A DNA stretch of 13,348 bases from Phycisphaerae bacterium (lineage in GTDB: Bacteria; Planctomycetota; Phycisphaerae; UBA1845), in NCBI GenBank assembly GCA_021604825.1, contig BQJS01000135.1, positions 1-13,348 of the forward strand, in the 5' to 3' direction. The position numbers were made by a program, and so were the translations under genes. Positions 1 to 7,747 of this stretch are shown here, one piece after another (position 1 is the stretch's first letter; the number at the start of each line of letters is the position of its first letter). The notes under the pieces are model-generated. The model was not told the origin of the DNA. It worked only from the letters and a program-made list of their open reading frames with translations, and did no database searches.

Positions 1-565
1 TCAATATTAACACCCAGGTGGGCCATCGCTTCATTACTCCGAATCAAACGTCGTACTTAAACGGTCGTTGCACCATCAACATTCAGGAACGCCGCGAGCC
101 GCCCATTCTTTCAACGCTCTCGCCGTGATGCAACCTCGTCCGAAAAGCGTTTATCCACGGGCAATCGCGAACCGACAGCCGTATCGTGACAGCCAAGTCT
201 ACCCAGTCATCAATCGGATGCAATTGAGACACGCGGAGGACACACATTATCAGTGACGTTGCTTGGAATTCGTGGTCGACATGTGAACCGCATGATTGAA
301 CCGCGTCGATCAGATCGCTACCCTAGTCACAGTGGTGGTTGATTGTGTGTCCGGGTAAACAAAATCCATTCATCTCGCCAGCGTATCGCGCTGCATTGCA
401 ACCGCGAGCGTGCGCGCCACATGGCGCTGACCAATCATTAAACACCCGCAACGATTTGATCTTGAAGACGAGTGCATTGTTCACTCGTTTTTTGTTTCAG
501 CATGTTCTCATTAACACCAGGGCGTCCCATCGAACCGCCCTGCAAGAATCGGAGGCTTTAAGTCT
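1..565. other. Region without a supported gene, upstream of the protease
   Basis: No convincing gene is seen. The plus-strand frame from base 3 is open to a TGA at 126-128 (41 codons) and could be the tail of a gene starting outside the window, but its length is within chance and nothing in it is recognised. Short frames at 68-256 and 339-569 lack a ribosome binding site and family-like sequence. The last 50 bases hold a hairpin (518-542) and the Shine-Dalgarno of the next gene. I saw no convincing promoter. Confidence 0.6.
518..542 (+). promoter_or_regulatory. 5'UTR hairpin just before the protease ribosome binding site
   Basis: CAGGGCG (518-524) and CGCCCTG (536-542) form a perfect 7-bp stem with an 11-base loop. 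The stem ends eight bases before the GGAGG (551-555) that serves the ATG at 566. There is no T-tract, so it is not a terminator. It may shape translation or mRNA stability. The pairing is seen; the role is inferred. Confidence 0.35.
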
Positions 566-3500
566 ATGAAATCCCATCAGCACGTCCTCACCTTTGCCAT
601 TGCAATGTTCGCAGCGTCAACAGTGATGGCCCAAACCAAACCGGCTGATCCCGGTAGCGCGCTTTTCAAGACGCAGTTGTCGCGTATCAAAGCAGGTTTT
701 ACCAATCGTCCCACTGCCGAATTGATTTCGGTCGGGCCACTCGATCGCGTCGATGTAACCTACGCTGATCTGGACGACATCAATCTTTTGGTTGCCGAAG
801 ACGAAATCCGCGAGCGTGAAGGCTTGCCACCTCGGTATGCAGTTCCCCAACCAACACTCGTCGCGCCCGACACGCACGGCACCTGGGAACAAATCGATGC
901 GAACACGCGCCTTTGGCGTTTGCGCATCGAATCGCCCAAAGCCGCGTCGATCAACCTGGGCTTCACGCGCTATGCACTGCCCGAAAGCGCCCGGTTGTCG
1001 ATTTATTCTGCCGACTTCAAGCACGTCATTCGACCGTTCACATCTAACGACAATCAACCGCATGGCGAACTTTGGACGCCGGTGGTGTTATCCGACTCGA
1101 TCGTCGTCGAACTGACTGTGGACACCAAAGATATCGAAAACGTCGATCTCGAATTGGGTTCGATCAACCCAGGCTATCGCGGATTCGGTGCGGACAATGT
1201 TCCCGAAGTGGCCGTCTCTCGTAGCGGTTCGTGTAACGTCGATGTCGTCTGCTCCGAAGGTGACGATTGGCCACTCGAAATTGCTTCAGTTGCAGTTATT
1301 TCAACAGGCGGAAGCACGTTTTGCACAGGTTTCATGGTCAACAATACCGCCGGTGACCTGACGCCATTTTTCATGACCGCTGACCACTGTGGAATCGGAG
1401 CGGGTAATGCCGCTTCACTGGTGGCCATTTGGAACTACGAGAACTCCACCTGTCGCCCCCCCGGAAGCGGTGCGAGTGGTGGCCCCGGAGATGGTGTCCA
1501 GACGGATTTCAACACCGGATCAACGTTCCTCGCAGGCGGATCAACCAACGACTTCACGCTGGTCCAACTCAACAGCGACCCGGACCCCACATGGGAAGTT
1601 GGCTTTGCCGGCTGGGATAATTCAGGCGTGGACGCTACGCAGGCCATCGCGATCCACCATCCTGACACCGATGAAAAGCGCATCAGCTTTGAATTCCAAC
1701 CGACAACCGTCACGACTTACCTCGAAGAACCCGTGCCGGGCAATGGCTCGCACGTTCGCGTTGAAGATTGGGACATTGGTACCACCGAACCGGGTTCATC
1801 TGGTTCACCGTTGTTCGACCAAGACCACCGCGTCATCGGTCAATTGCACGGCGGTTTCGCATCATGCACGAGTCAAACATCGGACTGGTATGGCCGCTTC
1901 AGCGAATCGTGGAACGTAGGCCTCAGCACACACCTCGACCCCGGCAACACCGGTGCGACGACGGTTGACTCCATCAGCGGCGCCGGTCTGTCGGTTGCTC
2001 CAAGCGGTAGCGTGCTTCACATCGGGCTTGCGGGTGGACCATTCACGAATCCGAGCGTCGTCTACACGCTCTCAAACCCAAGCCCCGATCCGGTTGATTA
2101 CTCCGTATCGTTGACGTCGTCGTTTGGCGTGTTGCTCGACGGACAGACGTCACCATTAACCGGTACGCTGGCAGCCAGTGGTGGCACGACGAATGTCACC
2201 GTCACGCTTGGCGCGGCGATCGATGCTTTGGCTGCCGGTGTCTACATCGAAGACATTATCTTTGAAGACGTCACCAACGTCCGCAGCACCATCGTGACCC
2301 ACACCGTGGAAATCGGTCAAACGTTGGTGTCGGTCACGCCCGAAACAGACCTCGAAACCGGCGGACCGCTCAATGGACCGTTCACCGGTACGATCGATTA
2401 CACCGTCACCAGCGAGCGCCCCTCACCCGTCGATGTTGAAGTCAGCGCCGACGTACCGTGGATTTCGCTCAACGGCAGTGCTGGACCGGTGACCTTAAAC
2501 CTCAGCGGAACCGGTGATTTCGACACCATGACCGTGGGTATTTCGGCGGCGGCCAACAGCCTTACCGCTGGCATCTACAACGGAACGGTTACCTTTACGA
2601 ACCTTGCAGGCGGTGGTGGAAGCACAACCCGCGACGTCATGCTCGAGGTTGGCCGCGTGGTCTACAGTGCGACCGATGTCCCGCAAGCGATCAACGACGA
2701 CAGTTCATTCACCAGTACGATCACCGTTCCCGATGACTTCTGCATCGGTGATGTGAACGTCGATCTCGACATCACCCACACCTATATTGGCGATCTGATT
2801 GTTGAATTGTCATCGCCCGGTGGCGTGGTGGTTCGACTGCACAACCGATCGGGCGGAACGTCCGAAGACATCGTCACGACCTACGACGAACAGGGTGGCA
2901 CGCTCCCGGACGGACCAGGAGCACTCGGTGATTTCAACCTCACCAACGGCACTGGCGACTGGACGCTGACCGTTAGCGACAATGCCGGCGGCGACACTGG
3001 ATCGCTCAATGCCTGGTCACTACGCATCGTGCCGATCGAAGGCTCGTGTCCGGTTCCGCAGGTCATACACACGTTTGATCTGAGCAGTGATCCGGGTTGG
3101 TCGATGGATTCCGGCTGGGGCTTTGGCCAACCAACCGGCAACGGTGGCAGCTCAGGATCAGCCGATCCGACGAGCGGTTTCACCGGGACCAACGTGTACG
3201 GTTACAACCTCAACGGCGACTACCCCAACGACATGCCACTGACCCAGTACCTCACAACGACGGCCATCGACATGACCGGTGTGACGAATTCGCGGGTCAG
3301 CTTCCGTCGCTGGTTGGGTGTGGAGTCGGCGACCTATGACCACGCCAACATCCAAGTGTCCAACGACAACAGCATCTGGACGACGGTATGGAACCATGCA
3401 GGCAGTGCCAACAACGACGGCTCGTGGCAGTTGGCTAGCTACGATATTTCGGCGGTCGCTGACAACGAGTCCACCGTATACCTGCGTTGGGGCATGGGCA

Positions 3501-3757
3501 CGACCGACGGTTCGGTAACCTACTGCGGTTGGAACATCGACGACGTCGAGATGCAAGGCATTCTGCCAAGCAACCCAGGCGACTATGACAACGACGGCGA
3601 CGTCGATGATGCCGACTACTTCGAGTTCGGTAAATGCTTCACTGGCCCGGACAACGGACCGGTCGGATCGGAATGCAGCATCTTCAAGTTCGATCCAGAC
3701 AGCGACATCGACCTGGAAGACTTCGCCGGATTCGTCCAAGTGTTCACCGGCTCGTAG
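566..3757 (+). CDS. Secreted lysyl-endopeptidase-like serine protease with P, MAM-like and dockerin-like domains
   Basis: A 1063-residue exported S1 protease of the Achromobacter protease I (Lys-C) type. The ATG follows GGAGG (551-555) by ten bases. Residues 1-22 are a signal peptide (…STVMA|Q). Residues 23-219 resemble the lysyl endopeptidase propeptide, and the mature domain should begin near 220 (SGSCNVDVVC). The catalytic triad is His274 (TADHC), Asp329 (TNDFTL) and Ser412 (EPGSSGSP). Trp402, His428 (QLHGG) and Asp440 (SDWYGR) sit where protease I has its lysine-pocket residues Trp169, His210 and Asp225, and six cysteines fit its three disulfides. Two Ig/BACON-like beta repeats follow (about 473-582 and 584-697), then a proprotein-convertase P domain (about 699-822), a MAM/jelly-roll-like region (about 833-1000) and a dockerin-like C-terminus (1003-1063) with two Asp-rich calcium-loop motifs. 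It probably acts outside the cell or at its surface, cleaving after lysine. The domain additions are far beyond the usual protease I length. The protease call is firm; the accessory domain names are by resemblance. Confidence 0.93.
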   Translation: MKSHQHVLTFAIAMFAASTVMAQTKPADPGSALFKTQLSRIKAGFTNRPTAELISVGPLDRVDVTYADLDDINLLVAEDEIREREGLPPRYAVPQPTLVAPDTHGTWEQIDANTRLWRLRIESPKAASINLGFTRYALPESARLSIYSADFKHVIRPFTSNDNQPHGELWTPVVLSDSIVVELTVDTKDIENVDLELGSINPGYRGFGADNVPEVAVSRSGSCNVDVVCSEGDDWPLEIASVAVISTGGSTFCTGFMVNNTAGDLTPFFMTADHCGIGAGNAASLVAIWNYENSTCRPPGSGASGGPGDGVQTDFNTGSTFLAGGSTNDFTLVQLNSDPDPTWEVGFAGWDNSGVDATQAIAIHHPDTDEKRISFEFQPTTVTTYLEEPVPGNGSHVRVEDWDIGTTEPGSSGSPLFDQDHRVIGQLHGGFASCTSQTSDWYGRFSESWNVGLSTHLDPGNTGATTVDSISGAGLSVAPSGSVLHIGLAGGPFTNPSVVYTLSNPSPDPVDYSVSLTSSFGVLLDGQTSPLTGTLAASGGTTNVTVTLGAAIDALAAGVYIEDIIFEDVTNVRSTIVTHTVEIGQTLVSVTPETDLETGGPLNGPFTGTIDYTVTSERPSPVDVEVSADVPWISLNGSAGPVTLNLSGTGDFDTMTVGISAAANSLTAGIYNGTVTFTNLAGGGGSTTRDVMLEVGRVVYSATDVPQAINDDSSFTSTITVPDDFCIGDVNVDLDITHTYIGDLIVELSSPGGVVVRLHNRSGGTSEDIVTTYDEQGGTLPDGPGALGDFNLTNGTGDWTLTVSDNAGGDTGSLNAWSLRIVPIEGSCPVPQVIHTFDLSSDPGWSMDSGWGFGQPTGNGGSSGSADPTSGFTGTNVYGYNLNGDYPNDMPLTQYLTTTAIDMTGVTNSRVSFRRWLGVESATYDHANIQVSNDNSIWTTVWNHAGSANNDGSWQLASYDISAVADNESTVYLRWGMGTTDGSVTYCGWNIDDVEMQGILPSNPGDYDNDGDVDDADYFEFGKCFTGPDNGPVGSECSIFKFDPDSDIDLEDFAGFVQVFTGS

Positions 3758-3790
3758 TAGAGTAGTTATTTCAAATTGCAGCAAACCCAG

Positions 3791-3824
3791 GCGGGGGTCT
3801 CATTCGTGAGGCCCCCGCTTTTTT
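3791..3824 (+). terminator. Intrinsic terminator after the protease gene
   Basis: GCGGGGGTCTC (3791-3801) pairs with GAGGCCCCCGC (3808-3818) as an 11-bp stem with one G·U pair and a six-base loop, followed by six T (3819-3824). It lies 34 bases after the protease stop codon and isolates that gene from the next one. Confidence 0.93.
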
Positions 3825-3886
3825 CGTGCGCGCTACCAACGCGCACCCTATAGCTCAAAACGAGCTTGTCCAGCCCATGATTATTC

Positions 3887-3915
3887 TTGGCGCGGCCCCA
3901 TTTTCACGCTACTAT
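3887..3915 (+). promoter_or_regulatory. Possible sigma70-like promoter for the nucleotidyltransferase-HD gene
   Basis: TTGGCG (3887-3892) and TACTAT (3910-3915) are separated by 17 bases, and each matches four of six consensus positions. They lie between the upstream terminator and the preferred ATG at 3998, which would give a leader of about 75 bases. If real, the promoter excludes the TTG at 3887 as a start codon. The match is imperfect. Confidence 0.3.
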
Positions 3916-3997
3916 TTCTGCGGCGAATACCCTGTTCGCCATTTTACAGGCCGGTGCTCGCGTTGATGGCCTTCTAATATCGAGCGCACATATACCC

Positions 3998-5104
3998 ATG
4001 CCAAATTCAAAGCTCCGGCGGCAAATCGCCCGTCTTGCTGCACAGTTGATGTACGATCGCAGCGAATCCGAGTACTACACCGCCAAGCGCAAAGCCGCAT
4101 CTCGACTGGGCCTCAACTTCAGATACAACCCGCAAGAGTTGCCCGCCAATCGCGAAATTCGGGAAGAAGTGCAGGCGTTGGCCCGCATGTATGAAGGAGA
4201 CCAACGAAACGATGACCTCCTGGAGATGCGCTTAACCGGCCTGCGAATCATGCGGTTGTTGAAATCCTTCGAGCCGCGGATGATCGGCAGCGTCTTGACT
4301 GGGCACGTCCGAAAAGGGTCCGACATCGACATTCACTTGTTCACCGATTCGGTGTCAGCCGTCGGCGAAACGCTGGACCGATTCGGATTCGAACACGTCG
4401 TCGAACGAAAACGCATCATCAAGCAAGCCGAGGAACGCATCTTCACGCACATTCACCTGCATGACCGATTCGACATCGAACTCACCGTATACCCGCGCGA
4501 CAAAGTCGGGTATCGATTCAAGAGTTCCATCACAGGAAAATCAATTGAGCGCGCATCAATTCCTGTACTCATCGCGATGATTCGAGAAAAACATCCGCAA
4601 GTCGATGTTCCAGACGATGAACCGGAAGCAATCGATCGATACCTGCTTTGGTCCGCCCTTCTTAAACCACTTGAAGATGTCAAGCAGAATCCTCAGTGGC
4701 ATCCAGAGGGCGACGCGCTGTACCACTCGCTTCAAGCATTTGAAATCGCCCGCAACGATTGCGGATATGACGCGGAACTAATCACCGCCGCATTATTGCA
4801 TGATGTGGGCAAGGCAATTGATCGCCATGATCACGTAGCCACCGGTTTGGATGCACTTGACGGCACGCTGACCGAACGCGAGTCGTTTCTCATTGCTCAT
4901 CACATGGACGCGCAAGCCTACATCCAGCAAACACTCGGGCACAGAGCGAAGTGTCGATTGGCCGCTTCGCCATGGTTCGATGACCTAATGACGCTAAGAG
5001 ACATCGACAACCGCGCCAGAAGACGCGGCGCGGAAGTATGTACAATCGATGAAGCCATCGAATACCTTCGCAACCTCAATTCAAGCGAAGATTGGGATTG
5101 TTAA
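3998..5104 (+). CDS. Nucleotidyltransferase-HD domain protein of unknown substrate
   Basis: 368 residues. After an N-terminal helical, basic segment (1-90) comes a pol-beta-type nucleotidyltransferase core: Gly97-Ser98 followed by Asp109 and Asp111 (GSDIDIHLF), the classic hG[GS]…DhD metal-binding pattern, with a third acidic residue at Asp159 or Glu161 (FDIEL). The C-terminal half is an HD phosphohydrolase-like domain with His243, His268-Asp269 (LLHDVGK) and His301/His302. The NT-plus-HD layout recalls CCA-adding enzymes and GlnD, but the CCA enzyme's RRDFTINA-type motif is absent and the NT motif lies about 95 residues in. I therefore do not assign tRNA maturation or PII uridylylation. The frame is open back to a TTG at 3887, but the ATG at 3998 is preferred: the upstream residues look unlike protein, a promoter-like sequence overlaps the TTG, and the protein then starts with the helical segment. 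No strong Shine-Dalgarno is visible. It ends 45 bases from the stop codon of convergent lpxB. Confidence 0.85.
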   Translation: MPNSKLRRQIARLAAQLMYDRSESEYYTAKRKAASRLGLNFRYNPQELPANREIREEVQALARMYEGDQRNDDLLEMRLTGLRIMRLLKSFEPRMIGSVLTGHVRKGSDIDIHLFTDSVSAVGETLDRFGFEHVVERKRIIKQAEERIFTHIHLHDRFDIELTVYPRDKVGYRFKSSITGKSIERASIPVLIAMIREKHPQVDVPDDEPEAIDRYLLWSALLKPLEDVKQNPQWHPEGDALYHSLQAFEIARNDCGYDAELITAALLHDVGKAIDRHDHVATGLDALDGTLTERESFLIAHHMDAQAYIQQTLGHRAKCRLAASPWFDDLMTLRDIDNRARRRGAEVCTIDEAIEYLRNLNSSEDWDC

Positions 5105-5149
5105 AGACGATGTCGAGTCGATGACCGGATATTTTGACCGCATTCAAAC

Positions 5150-6337
5150 TTAGCGAGCAAGGGAATACGAATTCAAAGTATTCAACAGAACATCGGCGGC
5201 ATTCTTGACCGCGCCGGTTTTGATCAATGGCGAGATGGTTTGGGCGATGTCTTTGCGCATCTCAACGCGAAGTTTGTCGTCTGATAGTAGTTCGATCGCC
5301 TTTTCGGCGATGGGTTTGGTTGACCTGTAGTATGGCATGAACTCGGGGACCATTTCTCTGCCGGCGATGATGTTGATCAGGGCTAGCTGCTTGGTGCTGA
5401 TCAGCCAGCGGGCGACGAGGTGGTATCCCAGTCTGCTTCCGTTGTACATCACGATCATCGGCGTGTGGTAATACGCGGTTTCGAGCGTTGATGTTCCGCT
5501 GGCGACGAGGGCTAGGTCGGCGGCAGTCAGGATCTCGCCGTTCTCATTGTCGTGAAGACTGTACGACAGATCGCTTCCCGTGAGCATGCCTTCGATGATC
5601 GGACCGGTCCGGCCGTTGGCTACCGAAATACAGAAGTGCGCTTTGGGAAATCGTTCGGTGATGGCCTTTGCCACTTCCACTTGACCGGGAAACACTTCCT
5701 GCGTCACGTGAGCGCGCGAACCGGGCAGGATCGAAACGATCGGCTGTCCTTTTGCCTTAATGGCAGCCAGCTTCTCGTGGTCGAGCTTGCGATTCTCTAA
5801 TACGTCGAACAGCGGATGGCCCACGTAGTCGGCGTCCAATCCGTAATCGCGAAAGAACTTCTCCTCGAACGGTAGGATGACGGCCATCTTGTCTACTCGG
5901 GCGCGGACGCGCTTAACCCGACGCTCTGCCCATGCCCACACTTGCGGCGCGATAAAATAGAACACCGGTACGCCGGCCGCCTTCGCGTGCTTGGCGACGG
6001 GCAGGTTCAACGTGGGCGAGTCGATGACGAGACAAAGATCGACGGGTTTCTCGTGCAGGCAACGTTTGCAGTTACGCAGCACCGACAGCGCTTTCGGGAC
6101 GACTTTGATGATCCCGCCAGCCATCGCAGCATGGGCGGTCATGTCGTCGATCGCCTCGCAGCCCGCCTCCCGCATCATCGGCCCAGCCACCCCGATGAAT
6201 CGGACACCTGGATCAGCGGATTGGACGGCTCGGATGAGGTTGGCACCGTGAAGATCGGCGCTCTGCTCAGCCGCACTGACAAAAATCAGCCGCTCGCCAT
6301 TCGATGAAGACGATCCATCTTCCATAAGACTATCCAT
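5150..6337 (-). CDS. lpxB: Lipid-A-disaccharide synthase
   Basis: LpxB (GT19) joins UDP-2,3-diacylglucosamine to lipid X, giving the lipid A disaccharide at the inner membrane. From the chosen ATG it has 395 residues, close to the usual 380 or so. Visible family blocks are SAAEQSADLHG (21-31, the variant of AGExSGDxxG), VIDSPTLN (104-111, holding the conserved Asp), FIAPQVWAWAERRVKRV (128-144), VGHPLFD (172-178), LPGSR (204-208), ASGTSTLE (279-286) and INIIAGREMVPE (321-332). The frame runs back to an ATG at 6511, but those 58 residues would be encoded across the REP-like inverted repeat at 6469-6547 and resemble nothing in the family. The start is therefore placed at 6337, with ATG 6325 as the alternative. 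No strong Shine-Dalgarno is visible at either. The gene is divergent from rpsB and convergent with the nucleotidyltransferase-HD gene, so probably monocistronic here. Confidence 0.95.
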   Translation of the reverse strand: MDSLMEDGSSSSNGERLIFVSAAEQSADLHGANLIRAVQSADPGVRFIGVAGPMMREAGCEAIDDMTAHAAMAGGIIKVVPKALSVLRNCKRCLHEKPVDLCLVIDSPTLNLPVAKHAKAAGVPVFYFIAPQVWAWAERRVKRVRARVDKMAVILPFEEKFFRDYGLDADYVGHPLFDVLENRKLDHEKLAAIKAKGQPIVSILPGSRAHVTQEVFPGQVEVAKAITERFPKAHFCISVANGRTGPIIEGMLTGSDLSYSLHDNENGEILTAADLALVASGTSTLETAYYHTPMIVMYNGSRLGYHLVARWLISTKQLALINIIAGREMVPEFMPYYRSTKPIAEKAIELLSDDKLRVEMRKDIAQTISPLIKTGAVKNAADVLLNTLNSYSLAR

Positions 6338-6468
6338 CACCGGACAAAACCGGATGCTTGACCTGTATATCCGTATCCCATTCGGCCCGCAGATTCCATT
6401 ACAGCCCCGCAATCTAGTCATCGCCTCGTCATACCGCAATTGCAGGCCCCAAGGAGCGGCGTGGCGAA

Positions 6469-6547
6469 ATGTAGGGTCCGCTGTGCGGACCGCCGCGAGA
6501 CATCCGGACATTCACGTGCATTCTGGTCCGCACAACGGACCCTACAT
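6469..6547. repeat. REP/BIME-like inverted pair of GTAG hairpins
   Basis: The 23-base left arm (6469-6491) and right arm (6525-6547) are reverse complements with a single mismatch, separated by 33 bases. Each arm folds alone. The left is GTAG followed by GGTCCGC-TGT-GCGGACC (7-bp stem); the right is GGTCCG-CACAA-CGGACC (6-bp stem) followed by CTAC. A GTAG tetranucleotide before a hairpin, paired with an inverted copy, is the layout of REP/BIME elements mobilised by RAYT (Y1/IS200-like) transposases. No such transposase lies in the window. It sits in the lpxB/rpsB divergent gap. Confidence 0.75.
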
Positions 6548-6636
6548 ACCCAATTCGCCCTGAAAACGGCGATTCACGGGGCCCGCGGTAGGTCCACCCA
6601 TCCTGAATCGGTGCTTTGGGCAGGCCCCTGCCGCCC

Positions 6637-6662
6637 TTGATTCAACTGTGAAACCTGATAAT
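6637..6662 (+). promoter_or_regulatory. Weak candidate promoter for rpsB
   Basis: TTGATT (6637-6642) and GATAAT (6657-6662) are 14 bases apart, which is short for a sigma70 promoter, though GATAAT is a good -10 box. It would start transcription about 60 bases before the rpsB start codon. A small hairpin, GGCAG-GCCC-CTGCC, lies just upstream. The rest of the divergent gap (6548-6636) shows nothing recognisable. Confidence 0.25.
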
Positions 6663-6728
6663 CTTCGCGGTTCTGTGCCCATCTGGGCAAATTGGTAGTC
6701 CCGATACTTTTCTTGCGGAGGATGTTCC

Positions 6729-7577
6729 TTGGCGTCGGCATTGGTAAACGAATTGGTTGAATGTGGAATACACTTCGGCCACCGTGCGAGCCGCTGGAAT
6801 CCAAAGATGAATCCGTACATCTTTGGTAAGCGCAACCTTATTCACATTATCGATTTACGTGAAACTGTCAAAGGGTTGTTGCGGGCGAAGAAGTTCATCG
6901 CACAAGTGGTGTCCGAAGGTGGTGATGTGTTGTTTGTTGGTACAAAGAGGCAAGCCCGTGGTGCGGTCGAAGACCATTCCAAGACTTGCGGCATGCCTTA
7001 TGTCACCGAGCGATGGCTCGGGGGTACGCTGACCAACTTCGGCACTGTGAGGTCTCGCTTGGGCCGGCTTGAAGAACTCGAAGCCGAAGAAGCAAGCGGT
7101 GCCCTTCAAGAATACAGTAAGAAGGCGATCGCGACCCGCACGCGCGAACGGAAGAAAATTTTCCGTAACCTCTGCGGTATTCGCGAAATGAGTCGGCTTC
7201 CCAAGGCACTGGTGATCATCGACGTCAGTCGCGAACACATCGCGGTGCGTGAAGCCCGAAAGCTCGGCATCCCCACGGTATGCTTAATCGATACCGATTC
7301 CGATCCGGACTTCGCAGACATTCCGATTCCCGGAAATGACGATGCGATCCGTTCGATCGACACCGTTTTGAAACACCTGGCCAGCGCAGTCGAATTGGGT
7401 AAGAAGTCCCGTCCGGCGAAGTCCGAATCCAAAGACGATTCCAAGGGACCCAAGCGTCGCTCGAAGCGAGTGACAGCCCGCGCTGAAGGTGACGAGAACG
7501 CCGAAGCCGATAAGGCTGCCGGTGCGGCTGGTCTTTCAGAGCAAAGTGCAGCTCCAACCCCGGAAGCCACGAGCTAG
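6729..7577 (+). CDS. rpsB: 30S ribosomal protein S2
   Basis: S2 belongs to the small subunit and helps hold S1 on the 30S platform. The 282 residues show the full family: LVNELVECGIHFGHRASRWNPKM near the N-terminus (5-27), FVGTKRQA, RWLGGTLTNFGTV, and late in the protein ALVIIDVSREHIAVREA followed by PGNDDAIRSID. It starts with TTG, seven bases after GGAGG (6717-6721). The nearer ATG at 6722 touches the Shine-Dalgarno and its frame stops after 12 codons, so TTG is clearly the start. Residues 224-282 form a charged, Lys/Ser/Ala/Glu-rich low-complexity tail absent from the 241-residue E. coli protein. It heads the rpsB-tsf pair; tsf follows after 170 bases. Confidence 0.98.
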   Translation: MASALVNELVECGIHFGHRASRWNPKMNPYIFGKRNLIHIIDLRETVKGLLRAKKFIAQVVSEGGDVLFVGTKRQARGAVEDHSKTCGMPYVTERWLGGTLTNFGTVRSRLGRLEELEAEEASGALQEYSKKAIATRTRERKKIFRNLCGIREMSRLPKALVIIDVSREHIAVREARKLGIPTVCLIDTDSDPDFADIPIPGNDDAIRSIDTVLKHLASAVELGKKSRPAKSESKDDSKGPKRRSKRVTARAEGDENAEADKAAGAAGLSEQSAAPTPEATS

Positions 7578-7706
7578 CATTTGTCGCGGAATCTGGAATC
7601 GAATAGTCGACCAAGCTCAATCGTCGCTGACGATGAGTGACAAACATTAGAAGCTTGGGGCCCAACGCCCTTCGTTTGTCGGTCTGGCACCAAAAAGCAG
7701 TGAACC

Positions 7707-7729
7707 GTCGGCAATCCGTAAATGCCGAC
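7707..7729 (+). promoter_or_regulatory. Hairpin directly before the tsf ribosome binding site
   Basis: GTCGGCA (7707-7713) and TGCCGAC (7723-7729) form a perfect 7-bp stem with a nine-base loop, ending two bases before AAGGAG (7732-7737). It has no T-tract. Its place in the rpsB-tsf gap suggests an influence on tsf translation or mRNA processing; this is inference only. Confidence 0.4.
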
Positions 7730-7747
7730 TGAAGGAGAACAGTAGTC

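Noticed and set aside
3..128. Open frame that could be the C-terminus of an upstream plus-strand gene
   Set aside because: 41 codons without a start, no recognised motif and no terminator after it; compatible with chance.
3158..3784. 208-codon minus-strand frame inside the protease gene
   Set aside because: It is antisense to the MAM-like and dockerin-like coding region and runs across the protease stop codon; no motif or ribosome site.
3887..3997. TTG start for the nucleotidyltransferase-HD gene, adding 37 residues
   Set aside because: There is no ribosome site, the extra residues look non-coding, and the TTG coincides with a possible -35 box.
6338..6511. A 58-residue N-terminal extension of LpxB
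   Set aside because: It would be coded through the REP-like inverted repeat, has no family similarity and would push the protein well beyond normal LpxB length.
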